The notes: generated from the sequence alone by a model not told the origin. A DNA stretch of 64,000 nucleotides from an uncultured Burkholderiales bacterium (GCA_903870145.1 CAIQBO010000003.1:1-64000), one strand, 5' to 3'; shown: positions 50,190-60,061, counted from the stretch's first letter. Numbers and translations: made by a program.

Positions 50190-52820
50190 TCATGGCATGT
50201 CGATCTGCGCTGAGGAGCTGGCACGTCCTTGCAAAGAAAAAGCTGAAACTTTGACTTTGCTTTGAGCTCGAATCGGGCCGCTCACCTCAGGGCTGCTCGG
50301 TTGTGGCTCTGAGCCATCCAGGGTGTAGCGAAGCACGAAGCCTGGCATCTCATGGTTTGCCAGCACCTGCCCGTCTTGCACACGCAAACCGGGCGGTGCA
50401 ATACGGTAAGACAAGCCAGGCATGTCTCGGTCAAGTTGCGGCAAGACACGTTTGCCCAATTGATTGACAAAAACGGACCACCCATGTGCGTGGCGCAGGC
50501 GGGCCTGTTCGGGGTTGCGCAGCGTGGCCCAATCTGGGTCGGGTGACCATGCTCGCTCGGCCAGGGCCAACAGCCGCGGCATCAACAGCGTGTCCATGGT
50601 TTGGCTGCTGCGCACTGTCTCGGAAAACAGGGTCCCCTCTAAACCCAAGATATTGGCTTGTCCAAAATCAGTCAGGCCATCAAAACCCGGTACAGGTCTG
50701 GCGTCGTAGGGGGCCGCACGAATGAAGTCAAATGGCACGAAGTCATAGACTGTTTGTAAATCCACATACCGTGCCCAATTCACGCCGGGCTCTGCTGGGT
50801 TGGCGTTGTGTGACATGTCGAAGTACAAATAGGTGGCTGGAGCCAAGATGCTTTTGTAACCCGCATTGGCCAAGCGGTAAGCCAAGTCCGCCGCATCGTC
50901 TAAATTATTCCAGACATGCAACTGAAAGCCGCGTTGTGTGAAATGTGGATTTGGAATTAACTTGTCAGCGCCGCGCAGTTTGACCTTGCGCGCGCCAAGC
51001 TCTTCCCAGCCGGCCGCAACCAAACCGCGTTGGCGTAACATGCGGTCAACGCGGCTGTAAAAATAATCCCAAACTTGGGCCATGTCGGTCCAATTATTTT
51101 TTGCCATCAATTTGCGTGTGGCCGGTGACTGCTCCCAAGCACCGCTTGGCAATTCATCACCCCCTACGTGCAAAGTGCGCAAGGGCACACCCGCTTGGCG
51201 GTGCAATGCGGTGACATGCGACACAACGTGTTCAATGAATCGGTAGGTTGAAGCCAGCCCAGGATCCATCAAGTTATCGTTGTAATTTTGCGCTGTGCGG
51301 TAAACCGATTTGTCTTGCAAATCATGGAGTAAAAACCGGGCTGCATCGGGATTGCCTGCCTTTTTCTTTTGCTCAAAGCGCCATTGCATGGCCTTGACGG
51401 CAGCGCGTGCGTGGCCTGGCATTTCAATTTCGGGGATCAGCTCAATGTGCAAAGCTGCAGCGTATTGCACAATGGCCATGTAATCAGCGCTGCTGTAATG
51501 ACCGCTGCCATGCCAGTCATTCACATCGGGGCCAGAGCCATAGGCTGGGGGCAAGTGGGGCAAGGGCAAGAGGCCGTGACCGCGACGCGCGCCAAACTGC
51601 GTCAACTCTTGGAGTCCCGGCACTTCCAAGCGCCAACCTTCGTCATCGGTTAAATGGAAATGAAATTTATTGAGCTTGTAGCGCGCCATTAAATCAAGCA
51701 ATTGAAATATTTTTTCTTTGGGTTGAAAGTTTCGAGACACATCCATCTGAAAGCCTCGATAGGCAAAGCGGGGGGTGTCACGCAGCAGCCAAGCCGGAAT
51801 ATGCAATACACCTGCTGAATCGCTTTGGATCGATAACAATTGGCGCAAGGACTCTAGTGCGCGGGCCACACCAGCGGCTGTGATGCCCGTGACAGTGATG
51901 CCGTTTTGTGAATCGACTTTGAGCTCATACGACTCTGCAGAACTCATGCCAGAGACAACCCCTGTGCGAAGACGCAAGCGCCCCGATGCTGATGCCAAAT
52001 CTGCAGCGGAGGTGTGGTGGATGACTTGAACCCCTTGAGCTGACTGGCCAGGCAGGTGGGGTTTGATGATTTTTTGCGCCAGTGCCGCTTCATTTTTCAA
52101 GCCCACTGAAGCTTCAATCGTTGGCATTTTTCGCCATCGCAAGAAGCCATCTAACTTTTGTGCAAAGTGCGGACGTGGAAAGACGGGAGGCAAAGTTTCA
52201 ACTGGCAAATCGCTGATGATCGCGTTGCGCTCGTATTGTTGCAAAGGACTGAGCAAGCCCGATTGGCCTTGCACATTGCCTGCCACCTGCTCAGGCTGTG
52301 AGGGCAGTTGCATTTGATAATCGGTGATGGCCAAGCCTTGCTCAGGCGCAGCGTCCCAGACCCAGTAAGGCCCTGTTGGCCCTTTGGCCATTTTCATCAT
52401 GCGCTCTGGGTGAAAAAACTCAATCCGCACAGATTTTTGCGGCGCTACAGATGGGGTTTGAGGTTTGGGATACAAGCGAAACAGCGTGCCGGCCATTTGC
52501 TCGATGGCATAAGGGCCTTGCACTTCTTTCAAATCCACGCCCGCTACACAATTGAAATACAGCGACCAGCCTGTCGCTGGAATATCTTGCTGCGATAAAT
52601 GGCTCAGCTCAAAGACCACCCATGAGCGCCCTTGCGGGTGCTCGCTTGAAAATACATTGCGCAGCACCTCCCATCGCAAGCGCACAGGCGCTGCTGGCAT
52701 GGCGGACATTGGTGCCTGCGCTTTTTTCGCAGGGCTTGCAAGCTCTGCGCGCAGGGTCAAAGAGGAAAATGCCAATCCAATAAGAACCCCAACCACCAGC
52801 TTGAAAAGCTTCACGGGCAT
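50190..52820 (-). CDS. Beta-N-acetylhexosaminidase (chitobiase), GH20
   Basis: 876 residues, close to Serratia chitobiase. A signal sequence (LVVGVLIGLAFSSLTLRAE) is followed by a CHB_HEX domain (about 45-170), a GH20b domain (205-345), the GH20 barrel (350-760) with catalytic D555-E556 in HVGGDELPSGAW, and a CHB_HEX_C domain at the end. It splits chitobiose and longer chitooligomers to GlcNAc outside the cytoplasm. The 5' end overlaps nagE by 10 bp. No chitinase gene is in the window. Confidence 0.93.
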   Translation of the reverse strand: MPVKLFKLVVGVLIGLAFSSLTLRAELASPAKKAQAPMSAMPAAPVRLRWEVLRNVFSSEHPQGRSWVVFELSHLSQQDIPATGWSLYFNCVAGVDLKEVQGPYAIEQMAGTLFRLYPKPQTPSVAPQKSVRIEFFHPERMMKMAKGPTGPYWVWDAAPEQGLAITDYQMQLPSQPEQVAGNVQGQSGLLSPLQQYERNAIISDLPVETLPPVFPRPHFAQKLDGFLRWRKMPTIEASVGLKNEAALAQKIIKPHLPGQSAQGVQVIHHTSAADLASASGRLRLRTGVVSGMSSAESYELKVDSQNGITVTGITAAGVARALESLRQLLSIQSDSAGVLHIPAWLLRDTPRFAYRGFQMDVSRNFQPKEKIFQLLDLMARYKLNKFHFHLTDDEGWRLEVPGLQELTQFGARRGHGLLPLPHLPPAYGSGPDVNDWHGSGHYSSADYMAIVQYAAALHIELIPEIEMPGHARAAVKAMQWRFEQKKKAGNPDAARFLLHDLQDKSVYRTAQNYNDNLMDPGLASTYRFIEHVVSHVTALHRQAGVPLRTLHVGGDELPSGAWEQSPATRKLMAKNNWTDMAQVWDYFYSRVDRMLRQRGLVAAGWEELGARKVKLRGADKLIPNPHFTQRGFQLHVWNNLDDAADLAYRLANAGYKSILAPATYLYFDMSHNANPAEPGVNWARYVDLQTVYDFVPFDFIRAAPYDARPVPGFDGLTDFGQANILGLEGTLFSETVRSSQTMDTLLMPRLLALAERAWSPDPDWATLRNPEQARLRHAHGWSVFVNQLGKRVLPQLDRDMPGLSYRIAPPGLRVQDGQVLANHEMPGFVLRYTLDGSEPQPSSPEVSGPIRAQSKVKVSAFSLQGRASSSAQIDMP

Positions 52821-54841
52821 GACCTTGCACGCAGCTTGAACAATACGCTTTGCCCTGCTTGCACAGGGCCTGCGTGCATCAAGTCAATCACTTCAAATTC
52901 ATCTGCATTGCTCACCACCACGGGGCTGATCATGGAGACGGCATGAGCGGCCAAATAAGCCAAATCAATTTCGAGCACAGGCTCGCCTGCTTTCACGTGC
53001 GTGCCAGGCTGCGCCAAGCGCTTGAAACCTTGCCCCCCCAGCTTGACCGTGTCCACTCCCATGTGCACGATGATTTCAGCCCCAGCTTGCGTGACGATCG
53101 CAAAGGCATGGTTGGTGCTGAAAATATTGGCCAAATGACCATCGCAGGGTGCGACCACCAATGTACCCGCAGGCCGAATCGCCAAGCCCTCACCCACGGC
53201 ATGTGTAGAAAAGGCCGCATCAGGAACCTCGCTCAATGGCAGCACCTCACCAGAGACAGGGGCCAACAATTCAATAACCGCAGCGGCAGCAGCGCTGGAG
53301 TGCTGCGTCGATTCAGCAGGTGCATGCGCAGATGCTGTTGAAGGGGCCAAGGGGGCTTGCCCTTGCAAGGCTTGGCGCAGGGCATCGGCCAGCAACTCGG
53401 CTTTGGGGCCCACCACAATTTGGACATTTTGGGCGTTCAGTTTCACCACGCCACTTGCACCTAGATTTTTTGCAGCTTTTTCGTCTACTAAACTGGCATC
53501 GTGCACCGTCAAACGCAAACGGGTGATGCACGCATCCACACCGACAACATTGGCACTGCCGCCCACCACTTGGACGTACGCGCGCGCCAAATCAGCCATG
53601 TTGTTTGGATGAACAAAATTTCCAGCAGCAAGACTGGGGTTGCCCGCAGGTTCCTCATCGTCTTCACGTCCTGGCGTTTTTAAATTGAAGGCGCTGATGA
53701 CAAGCCTGAACCCAAAGTAATAGATCGCAAAAAATACCGCGCCTTGAACCAGCAGCATGAACCAGTCTTTGGCCAAAGGATTGCGCGAGGACAACAGCAT
53801 GTCGACAAAGCCCGCACTGAATCCAAAACCCGCAATCCATTGCATCGATGCGGCCAAATACACCGAAACACCGGTCAGCAAGGCATGCATCACATACAGC
53901 AATGGCGCAACAAACATGAACGAAAACTCAAGGGGCTCTGTCACGCCTGTGAAGAATGAGGCGAATCCGGCCGCAATCATGATCGATGCAACGCGCGTTT
54001 TGTTTTCAACTTTGGATGTGTGATAAATCGCCAACGCTGCACCAGGCAAACCAAACATCATGATGGGGAAAAAACCAGCCTGGTACATGCCGGTGATGCC
54101 CAAAACTGCTTTGCCTTCAGCCAGCGTTTTGGCGCCCCCTAAAAAGTTAGGGATATCGTTGATGCCGGCAACATCAAACCAAAATACCGAATTCAAAGCA
54201 TGGTGCAAGCCAACAGGTATCAACAGTCGGTTGAAAAATGCATAGACCCCCGCACCCGTTGGCCCCATGTCTTTGATGCTCAGGCCAAAGTTGACCAAGC
54301 CGTTGTAAATCCAGGGCCAAACAGCCATCAAAATAAAAGCCACGAAAATCATGGCGAAGGACGTGATGATGGGCACCAAGCGCCGCCCACTGAAAAAAGC
54401 CAATGCATTGTGCAATTGGACTTGGCTGAATCGGTTGTACAACTCAGCTGCAATCACGCCAGTCAAAATGCCAACGAATTGGTTGTTGATTTTGCTGAAG
54501 GCTTTGGGAACTTGATCTGCAGGGATCGATTGAATTTGCGCCACCGCACCGGGCGAAAGCAAAGTGGTGAGCACGTAGTACCCTACCAAGCCCGCTAAAG
54601 CAGCCGCACCGTCTCGGTCTTTGGACATGCCGTAGGCCACGCCCACAGCAAACAGAATCGACATGTTGTCAATGATGGCAGCGCCTGCTTTGATCAAAAA
54701 TGCAGCCGCCGAACTGCCCGAGCCCCAACCATTGGGGTCTATCCAGTAGCCAATGCCCATCATGATGGCGGCAGCCGGCAAAGTGGCGACCGGCACCATC
54801 AGTGCGCGGCCAATTTTTTGCATGTATCCCAAAATATTCAT
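52811..54841 (-). CDS. nagE: GlcNAc-specific PTS permease EIICBA
   Basis: 676 residues. EIIC membrane domain (1-385; GRALMVPVATLPAAAIMMGIGYWI, IPVGLHHALNSVFWFD), EIIB with phosphorylated C438 in GVDACITRLRLTV, an Ala/Ser-rich linker, and EIIA (from about 525) with H578 and phosphorylated H593 in IIVHMGVDTV. The order C-B-A and the GLHHALN motif match GlcNAc permeases. It imports GlcNAc as GlcNAc-6-P, the substrate of NagA. The gene ends 10 bp inside the GH20 gene and follows ptsHI by 19 bp. Confidence 0.93.
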   Translation of the reverse strand: MNILGYMQKIGRALMVPVATLPAAAIMMGIGYWIDPNGWGSGSSAAAFLIKAGAAIIDNMSILFAVGVAYGMSKDRDGAAALAGLVGYYVLTTLLSPGAVAQIQSIPADQVPKAFSKINNQFVGILTGVIAAELYNRFSQVQLHNALAFFSGRRLVPIITSFAMIFVAFILMAVWPWIYNGLVNFGLSIKDMGPTGAGVYAFFNRLLIPVGLHHALNSVFWFDVAGINDIPNFLGGAKTLAEGKAVLGITGMYQAGFFPIMMFGLPGAALAIYHTSKVENKTRVASIMIAAGFASFFTGVTEPLEFSFMFVAPLLYVMHALLTGVSVYLAASMQWIAGFGFSAGFVDMLLSSRNPLAKDWFMLLVQGAVFFAIYYFGFRLVISAFNLKTPGREDDEEPAGNPSLAAGNFVHPNNMADLARAYVQVVGGSANVVGVDACITRLRLTVHDASLVDEKAAKNLGASGVVKLNAQNVQIVVGPKAELLADALRQALQGQAPLAPSTASAHAPAESTQHSSAAAAAVIELLAPVSGEVLPLSEVPDAAFSTHAVGEGLAIRPAGTLVVAPCDGHLANIFSTNHAFAIVTQAGAEIIVHMGVDTVKLGGQGFKRLAQPGTHVKAGEPVLEIDLAYLAAHAVSMISPVVVSNADEFEVIDLMHAGPVQAGQSVLFKLRARSCP

Positions 54842-54860
54842 GACTTGTCTCCCCTTGATT

Positions 54861-56936
54861 TTAATTTTCCATGAACTTCAGCAAGCGCTTTCGCACCTCC
54901 GAAGCACTCCCCATCTCAACAACCTCTTTGGCCAAAGCTTGGCAAGTTGCCAAGTCAAGCCGATTGATGCAGGCTTTGACCGAGGCAATGGCCGGCACCG
55001 ACACCGACAATTCCCTGACGCCCATGCCCAACAAAACAGGCACTGCCAACACATCTGAAGCCATGGCGCCGCAAACCCCCACCCACTTACCGTGCTGTTG
55101 AGCGCCCTCACACGTTAGAGCCACCATTTTCAAAACTGCAGGGTGCAAACTATCGGCTTTGTGCGCCAATTTAGGGTGGCCACGGTCCATGGCCAAGGTG
55201 TATTGGGTCAAGTCGTTGCTGCCAATTGAAAAGAAATCAACCTCTTGCGCCAAACGACTGGCCAAGAGCGCTGCCGAGGGCACCTCGACCATGATCCCCA
55301 CCGCAACAGGGGGGGCATCCAACAAGGATTGTTCTTGCGCCAAGATAGATTTGGCTTCTTGCAACTCTTCCAGCGTGGCGATCATGGGGAACATGATGTG
55401 CAACTGGCTGTAGCGCGCTGCGCTCAAAATGGCACGCAACTGGCTGCGAAATAATGGAGGCTGATCTAAGCTGACACGGACACCGCGCAAACCTAAAAAT
55501 GGGTTGTCCTCTTTGGCCATGGGCAAGTAGGCCAAAGGCTTGTCTCCCCCGATATCGAGTGTTCGGATCACCAGCGCTCGAGTCAGGCCCAGCGCCTTGG
55601 CAACGTCTTGGTACGCTTGAGCTTGCTCGTCTTCACCAGGTGCATCCATGCGCCCTTCAAATAAAAACTCCGATCGCAGCAAGCCCACCCCATCCGCCCC
55701 AAGGGCCAGTGCTTCGTGCGTATCTTGGGCATTGCGAACATTGGCGGCAACTTCAATCCTTTGCCCATCGAGCGTGACGGCATTGGTTTTGGCCGCCAAT
55801 TGGTCCGATTGATTTTGTGCCTGCAATAAATCCATTTGCGACCGCGCAGCACTTAGCTGCAAGTCGGTGGGGCTGTCAAACAACAGCCCTTGCGTGCCAT
55901 GGAGTACCGCCCAACTGCCCGAGAGCAAATCCAACGCGTGAGGGTCGATGCCGCAAACAGCGGGCACGCCATAGGATCTGGCCAAAATTGCAACATGGCT
56001 GGTGGCCCCGCCTCCCACGGTACAAAACCCAAGCAGCTTGCTGCGGTCTAATGCCACCGTGTCAGACGGCGTCAACTCGTCAGTGACCAAGATGCAGGGG
56101 TACGGCAAATCGATCGCAGCCGAACTCACCCCCAACAAGACATCGAGCACACGCTGGCCCACATCTCTGACATCATTAGCCCTGTCGCGCAGCAAGGCAC
56201 TGCTGGCGTTGAGAAAATTCTGTGCCTGCAGTGTGCAGGCACTTTGCCATCCAAACGCCGCAGTTTTGCCCAGGTCGATTTGCTGGAGCGCCAACCCCCA
56301 CAAGTCAGGGTCTTGCATCAGTTGAACATGCGAATGCAAGATGGCATGCTCGGCTGATTGGTTTTTAGAAGCCATGATCGTTTGAATTTGTGCCGTCGCA
56401 ACTTGCAGTGCTTTCGTCAAATGTGCGCGCTCATGAACAACCGATTTTTCCAGCGCAGAAGGATCCGCCCACTCTAGGACCACATTGCTTGCTTTCCGAA
56501 ATTGGAAAAGCCGCCCGACAGTCAAGCCGGGAGAAGCGGAAACACCTGTCAATGAATGGCCATAGGTCAACAACTGTGACGCCTGATGTGCTGGCATACC
56601 AGCATCCTGAAGGGGCCTGTGCTGGGCTTGAGGCAGCTCTTGCAACGACTCCCCGCTGCCTTGTAGCAGCAAGTCGGAGAGAACTTGAATGGCCTGCGCA
56701 GCGTCCAGCCCAGCGGCCTTGAAGCGCAATGAATCACCCTTTTGGGTTTCTAGCCCCATGATCGACACCACGGATTTGGCATTGACTTCCTTGTCACCAC
56801 GCCAAAGTCGAATGTCCGATTTGAATTTTTTGGCCTGCGCCACCAAAATTGCAGCAGGCCGGGCGTGCAAGCCCAATGGGTTTGGCAAAGTCAGCCAATC
56901 TCCCCATTCAACTGCTTGCGTCGCCCCCTCGTCCAT
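54861..56936 (-). CDS. HPr-enzyme I fusion of the GlcNAc phosphotransferase system
   Basis: 691 residues. HPr domain (1-95) with phospho-His H24 in LGLHARPA and the regulatory-Ser region KSVVSIMGL; then enzyme I with H314 in GGGATSHVAILAR, and the PEP-binding barrel (GVGLLRSEFLFEGR, LRGVRVSLD, GSNDLTQYTLAMDRG). It takes the phosphate from PEP and passes it to the EIIA of NagE. It differs from the three-domain NagF (EIIA-HPr-EI) of some relatives in lacking EIIA, which is instead on NagE. It is preceded by an AAAATT inverted repeat. Confidence 0.93.
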   Translation of the reverse strand: MDEGATQAVEWGDWLTLPNPLGLHARPAAILVAQAKKFKSDIRLWRGDKEVNAKSVVSIMGLETQKGDSLRFKAAGLDAAQAIQVLSDLLLQGSGESLQELPQAQHRPLQDAGMPAHQASQLLTYGHSLTGVSASPGLTVGRLFQFRKASNVVLEWADPSALEKSVVHERAHLTKALQVATAQIQTIMASKNQSAEHAILHSHVQLMQDPDLWGLALQQIDLGKTAAFGWQSACTLQAQNFLNASSALLRDRANDVRDVGQRVLDVLLGVSSAAIDLPYPCILVTDELTPSDTVALDRSKLLGFCTVGGGATSHVAILARSYGVPAVCGIDPHALDLLSGSWAVLHGTQGLLFDSPTDLQLSAARSQMDLLQAQNQSDQLAAKTNAVTLDGQRIEVAANVRNAQDTHEALALGADGVGLLRSEFLFEGRMDAPGEDEQAQAYQDVAKALGLTRALVIRTLDIGGDKPLAYLPMAKEDNPFLGLRGVRVSLDQPPLFRSQLRAILSAARYSQLHIMFPMIATLEELQEAKSILAQEQSLLDAPPVAVGIMVEVPSAALLASRLAQEVDFFSIGSNDLTQYTLAMDRGHPKLAHKADSLHPAVLKMVALTCEGAQQHGKWVGVCGAMASDVLAVPVLLGMGVRELSVSVPAIASVKACINRLDLATCQALAKEVVEMGSASEVRKRLLKFMEN

Positions 56937-56950
56937 GCGAATTCCTCGTC

Positions 56951-56966
56951 AAAATTTAACAATTTT
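56951..56966. promoter_or_regulatory. Inverted repeat ahead of ptsHI, candidate operator
   Basis: AAAATT, four bases, AATTTT, located 14 bp ahead of the ptsHI ATG in the 55-bp gap after the GH30 gene. It could be a GntR-family operator or part of an internal promoter (AT-rich TTGTTAAATTTT on the minus strand). The sequence is AT-only, so chance is a real alternative. Confidence 0.3.
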
Positions 56967-56991
56967 CACAGCCCCACGCCATGTTATCAAA

Positions 56992-58464
56992 TTAACGCCC
57001 ACTTGCATACCAATTTTTCCAAACGTACGTGGCCACACTCAAACCTGGCATGGATTGTTGAAATGTTTGTCCGTCAAATTCAACCGAAAAAATCTTCTCT
57101 TGCGCGGCTGCATTGAGCACCACCAAAGCAATCGATTTGTCGTCCTGATTTTCAAAGGCGACACTTTCCAAGCCACCCACATCGGTGCTCGAGCCAATCC
57201 GGCGAGCTCCAGGGCGAACGAATCGGCTGGCATGTGCCAATGCGTAGTAGTCGAAATTGCGCGTCACTTCACCCGTTTTGGAGTTGATCGTGACCACGCC
57301 GCGGCAATCTTTGCACCCCCCTTTGCGCGGCCCGTGGTTTTCGTCTAAGGCAATGTTCCACAGCAAAACACCTTTGGCCCAGCCCCGCGTAGTGCCAATG
57401 ACCAAGTGGTGCATGTACCACGGCAATGTTTCGGGCCAATGGGGCTTCCATTCACCGCCTGAGCATTCTGTGAAATACGTATCTTTGTCTGGGTAAGCGT
57501 CGTGCACCCTTGATTGCGCACTCGCATCTCCTGCATAGCAGTGCCATGCCACCCCATCCACATAAGGTCGGGCTTTCGCATCGGCCAGCACTGCCAAAGG
57601 GGACTGCGCCTCGTCCCAGTTGTGGTCCCAGTCCAGAATGCGAATGGGTTGCGCACGCTTGGCCAGCAAGGGGCCAAGGTGCTCGCCAATCAAACGGGCT
57701 CGCATCGAAGAGTCTAACCGCATGCCGGGGTAGTCGTCTGGCTCAAAATGCGGTTCGTTTTGCAGCGTCAAAGCATGCAGCGGCACCCCTTCTGCTTGCA
57801 TGGCGTCGGCAAATTTTTCCAGATAACGTGCAAAGACCCCATATGCATCGGGGCGCAATGTCCCTTTGATCAGGCTGTCGGTGGTTTTCATCCAAGCCGG
57901 CGCACTCCATGGGGAGGCCATGACTTTCAATTGAGGATTGATTTGCAATGCGCGTTTGACGATGGGCAAAACGTCTGCGTGCATCGGCGCCAGAGAAAAG
58001 CGAGACAAGGAAAAATCTGTTTCACCCTTGGCAACATCATCCAAGCTGTAATGGTGCAATGAAAAATCAGAAGCGCCCACGGTCAAGCGTGTAAAACTAA
58101 AGCCAATGCCAGGCGGTTTGCCAAACAAATCTTCCAGCAATGCTTGCCTTTGCGCTGGGTTCATTTTGTTTTGCATCAGCCACGCCGAAGCGTCAGAAAT
58201 ATTGGCGCCAAACCCAACCATCTCTTGATACCGCTGGCTTGCATCTACAACCAAATTCAGGCTCAGTGGTTTGGTTTTTCCAAAGTTCACGCTGGCCTGC
58301 GCTGCCAACAACTTGGACTGATCGGTGTAAGTGACCCACGACTGAACAACTGCAGGCGCTGGACTTTGGGCTGGTGTCTGCGCCACTGCCTGCACAGTAC
58401 TGGCGCAAAGCAACATCAAAGATAGCGTGCGCATGCCAGTCCAACTTGAATCACATTTTTTCAT
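56992..58464 (-). CDS. Glycoside hydrolase family 30 enzyme, exported
   Basis: 490 residues from ATG 58464; a longer frame to 58587 would overlap the halogenase gene. Signal sequence TLSLMLLCASTVQAVAQ. GH30 barrel: GFGANISDASAWL (86-97), TRLTVGASDFS, MASPWSAPAWMKT (182-194), acid/base E237 in QNEPHFEPDD, and nucleophile E333 in TYFTECSGGEW. The C-terminal beta domain (VVLNAAAQEKIFSVEFDGQTF) is present. GH30 members cleave beta-glucosylceramide, beta-1,6-glucan or xylans; the substrate here is not evident. The neighbours suggest a role in beta-glycan breakdown in the periplasm or outside. Confidence 0.88.
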   Translation of the reverse strand: MKKCDSSWTGMRTLSLMLLCASTVQAVAQTPAQSPAPAVVQSWVTYTDQSKLLAAQASVNFGKTKPLSLNLVVDASQRYQEMVGFGANISDASAWLMQNKMNPAQRQALLEDLFGKPPGIGFSFTRLTVGASDFSLHHYSLDDVAKGETDFSLSRFSLAPMHADVLPIVKRALQINPQLKVMASPWSAPAWMKTTDSLIKGTLRPDAYGVFARYLEKFADAMQAEGVPLHALTLQNEPHFEPDDYPGMRLDSSMRARLIGEHLGPLLAKRAQPIRILDWDHNWDEAQSPLAVLADAKARPYVDGVAWHCYAGDASAQSRVHDAYPDKDTYFTECSGGEWKPHWPETLPWYMHHLVIGTTRGWAKGVLLWNIALDENHGPRKGGCKDCRGVVTINSKTGEVTRNFDYYALAHASRFVRPGARRIGSSTDVGGLESVAFENQDDKSIALVVLNAAAQEKIFSVEFDGQTFQQSMPGLSVATYVWKNWYASGR

Positions 58465-58516
58465 TGAATTAACTTTCTCGTTGGCATGGAGTTGGAGTTG
58501 GTTGTCTTGACGTGCA

Positions 58517-60025
58517 TCAGGAAGCAGCTGCACAGTGCTTGGCGATGTACTCGGCGTGGGTAGGCATGACTTCCACGCATTTCCCAATCACGTGCTCGAT
58601 GTTTCCTAAAAACTCTTCTATTTCTTTTTCCGGATACAAGTCCACCAAGGGGTGGTAGCTTTGAGGCCTCAGCCCCTGCCCGCTCATGACTTGCAGCCAA
58701 CTCATCTCACCAAACAGCTCGGAGCCCTCGCGGTAAACACGGCCATTGCTGCTGAACAAATCCATTTTGTGCTGCAGGCTTTCAGGAATTTCCATGTTTC
58801 GGCAATGGTTCCAAAAAGCCGAATCATCTCGCTGCGTTGCCTTGTAATGCAAAATGATGAAGTCTCGAATGCGCTCGTACTCAAATTGGGTTTGCCGGTT
58901 GTACTCGTTGATATCAGCCTTGGAAAAATCAGAATTTGGAAACAGATCAATCACGCGGGTGATGGCAGTCTGTATCAAATGAATGTTGGTCGATTCAATA
59001 GGTTCAAAAAAGCCACTGGACAAGCCGATCGCCACACAATTTTTTTGCCACGTTTGTTTGCGCCGTCCTGGCACAAATGGAATGCTGCGCGGCGAAGCCA
59101 AGGCCTCACCGTCTAAATTCCCCATCAAGATCGATGTGGCCTCGTCCTCGCTCATGAAACGGCTCGAATACACATGCCCATTGCCAATGCGGTGCTGCAA
59201 GGGAATGCGCCACTGCCAACCGGCCGTGTGCGCTGTGGCGCGTGTGTAGGGCAGCAAGGGTTCGGCTGATGCACATGGCACGGCCACTGCCCGATTGCAG
59301 GGCAACCAATGCGACCAATCTTCATAGGGCACGCCCATGGCTTGCCCAATCAACAGCGCCCGGATGCCCGAGCAGTCAATGAAAAAATCACCTTCGATGC
59401 GTTCACCACTGGCCAGCACAACGGCCTGAACATAGCCATCGGAATCACGCAATTGGGTCTGAATAATTTTCCCCTCAGTTCGCTGCACGCCCCTGTCTTG
59501 TGCATAGCCGCTTAAAAATTTGGCATACAAGCCCGCATCAAAATGAAACGCATTGGCAATGTCACCCAAAGGCGAGCCCGTCATCTCAGGCATGCTGCGA
59601 ACATACTTGGATTTTTTTGGTGCAACTGAATTGATAGAGTAGGAACTCAAATCAGGGGCTTGCCCTGCTTGTCGCATTTTGAGCCAGTAGTGGTGGCAAC
59701 TGACCGGCCCCAAGTCGTGGCCTATCTTGCCAAACCCATGCATGTAAGACTCACCCAGTTGCCCCCAGTTGACAAACTCGATGCCGAGCTTGAATGTGCC
59801 TTGCGTGCGCCTTAAAAATTCATCTTCGTTCAAGTCAAGGCCAGTGTTGAACAATTTGATGCCGGGAATCGTCGCCTCGCCCACGCCGATGGTGGCAATT
59901 TCATCGGATTCAACCAACCGAATTTGGTAGCGCTTGCCCAGCAAATGGGAGAAGGCCGCAGCCGTCATCCAGCCTGCCGTGCCTCCACCCACAATAACAA
60001 TGTTTTGAATCGGTGCTGTGGACAT
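58517..60025 (-). CDS. Tryptophan-halogenase-family FAD-dependent enzyme
   Basis: 502 residues. FAD-binding GGGTAGWMTAA (13-23). The halogenase marker WxWxIP is at 270-275 (GWQWRIP), K79 sits in GTFKLGIEF (the same residue number as the catalytic lysine of PrnA) and E344 in FFEPIESTNI corresponds to the catalytic glutamate. So the residues for hypohalous acid formation are kept. It is the size of PrnA (538) less a short C-terminal part. A flavin reductase gene is not nearby. It lies between an ABC ATPase and a GH30 gene; related halogenase-like genes occur in glycan operons of Xanthomonas and Caulobacter relatives, with unknown function. Confidence 0.85.
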   Translation of the reverse strand: MSTAPIQNIVIVGGGTAGWMTAAAFSHLLGKRYQIRLVESDEIATIGVGEATIPGIKLFNTGLDLNEDEFLRRTQGTFKLGIEFVNWGQLGESYMHGFGKIGHDLGPVSCHHYWLKMRQAGQAPDLSSYSINSVAPKKSKYVRSMPEMTGSPLGDIANAFHFDAGLYAKFLSGYAQDRGVQRTEGKIIQTQLRDSDGYVQAVVLASGERIEGDFFIDCSGIRALLIGQAMGVPYEDWSHWLPCNRAVAVPCASAEPLLPYTRATAHTAGWQWRIPLQHRIGNGHVYSSRFMSEDEATSILMGNLDGEALASPRSIPFVPGRRKQTWQKNCVAIGLSSGFFEPIESTNIHLIQTAITRVIDLFPNSDFSKADINEYNRQTQFEYERIRDFIILHYKATQRDDSAFWNHCRNMEIPESLQHKMDLFSSNGRVYREGSELFGEMSWLQVMSGQGLRPQSYHPLVDLYPEKEIEEFLGNIEHVIGKCVEVMPTHAEYIAKHCAAAS

Positions 60026-60061
60026 GAGTGATCTCCTACAAATTAAATCGAGTCGCGTGCC

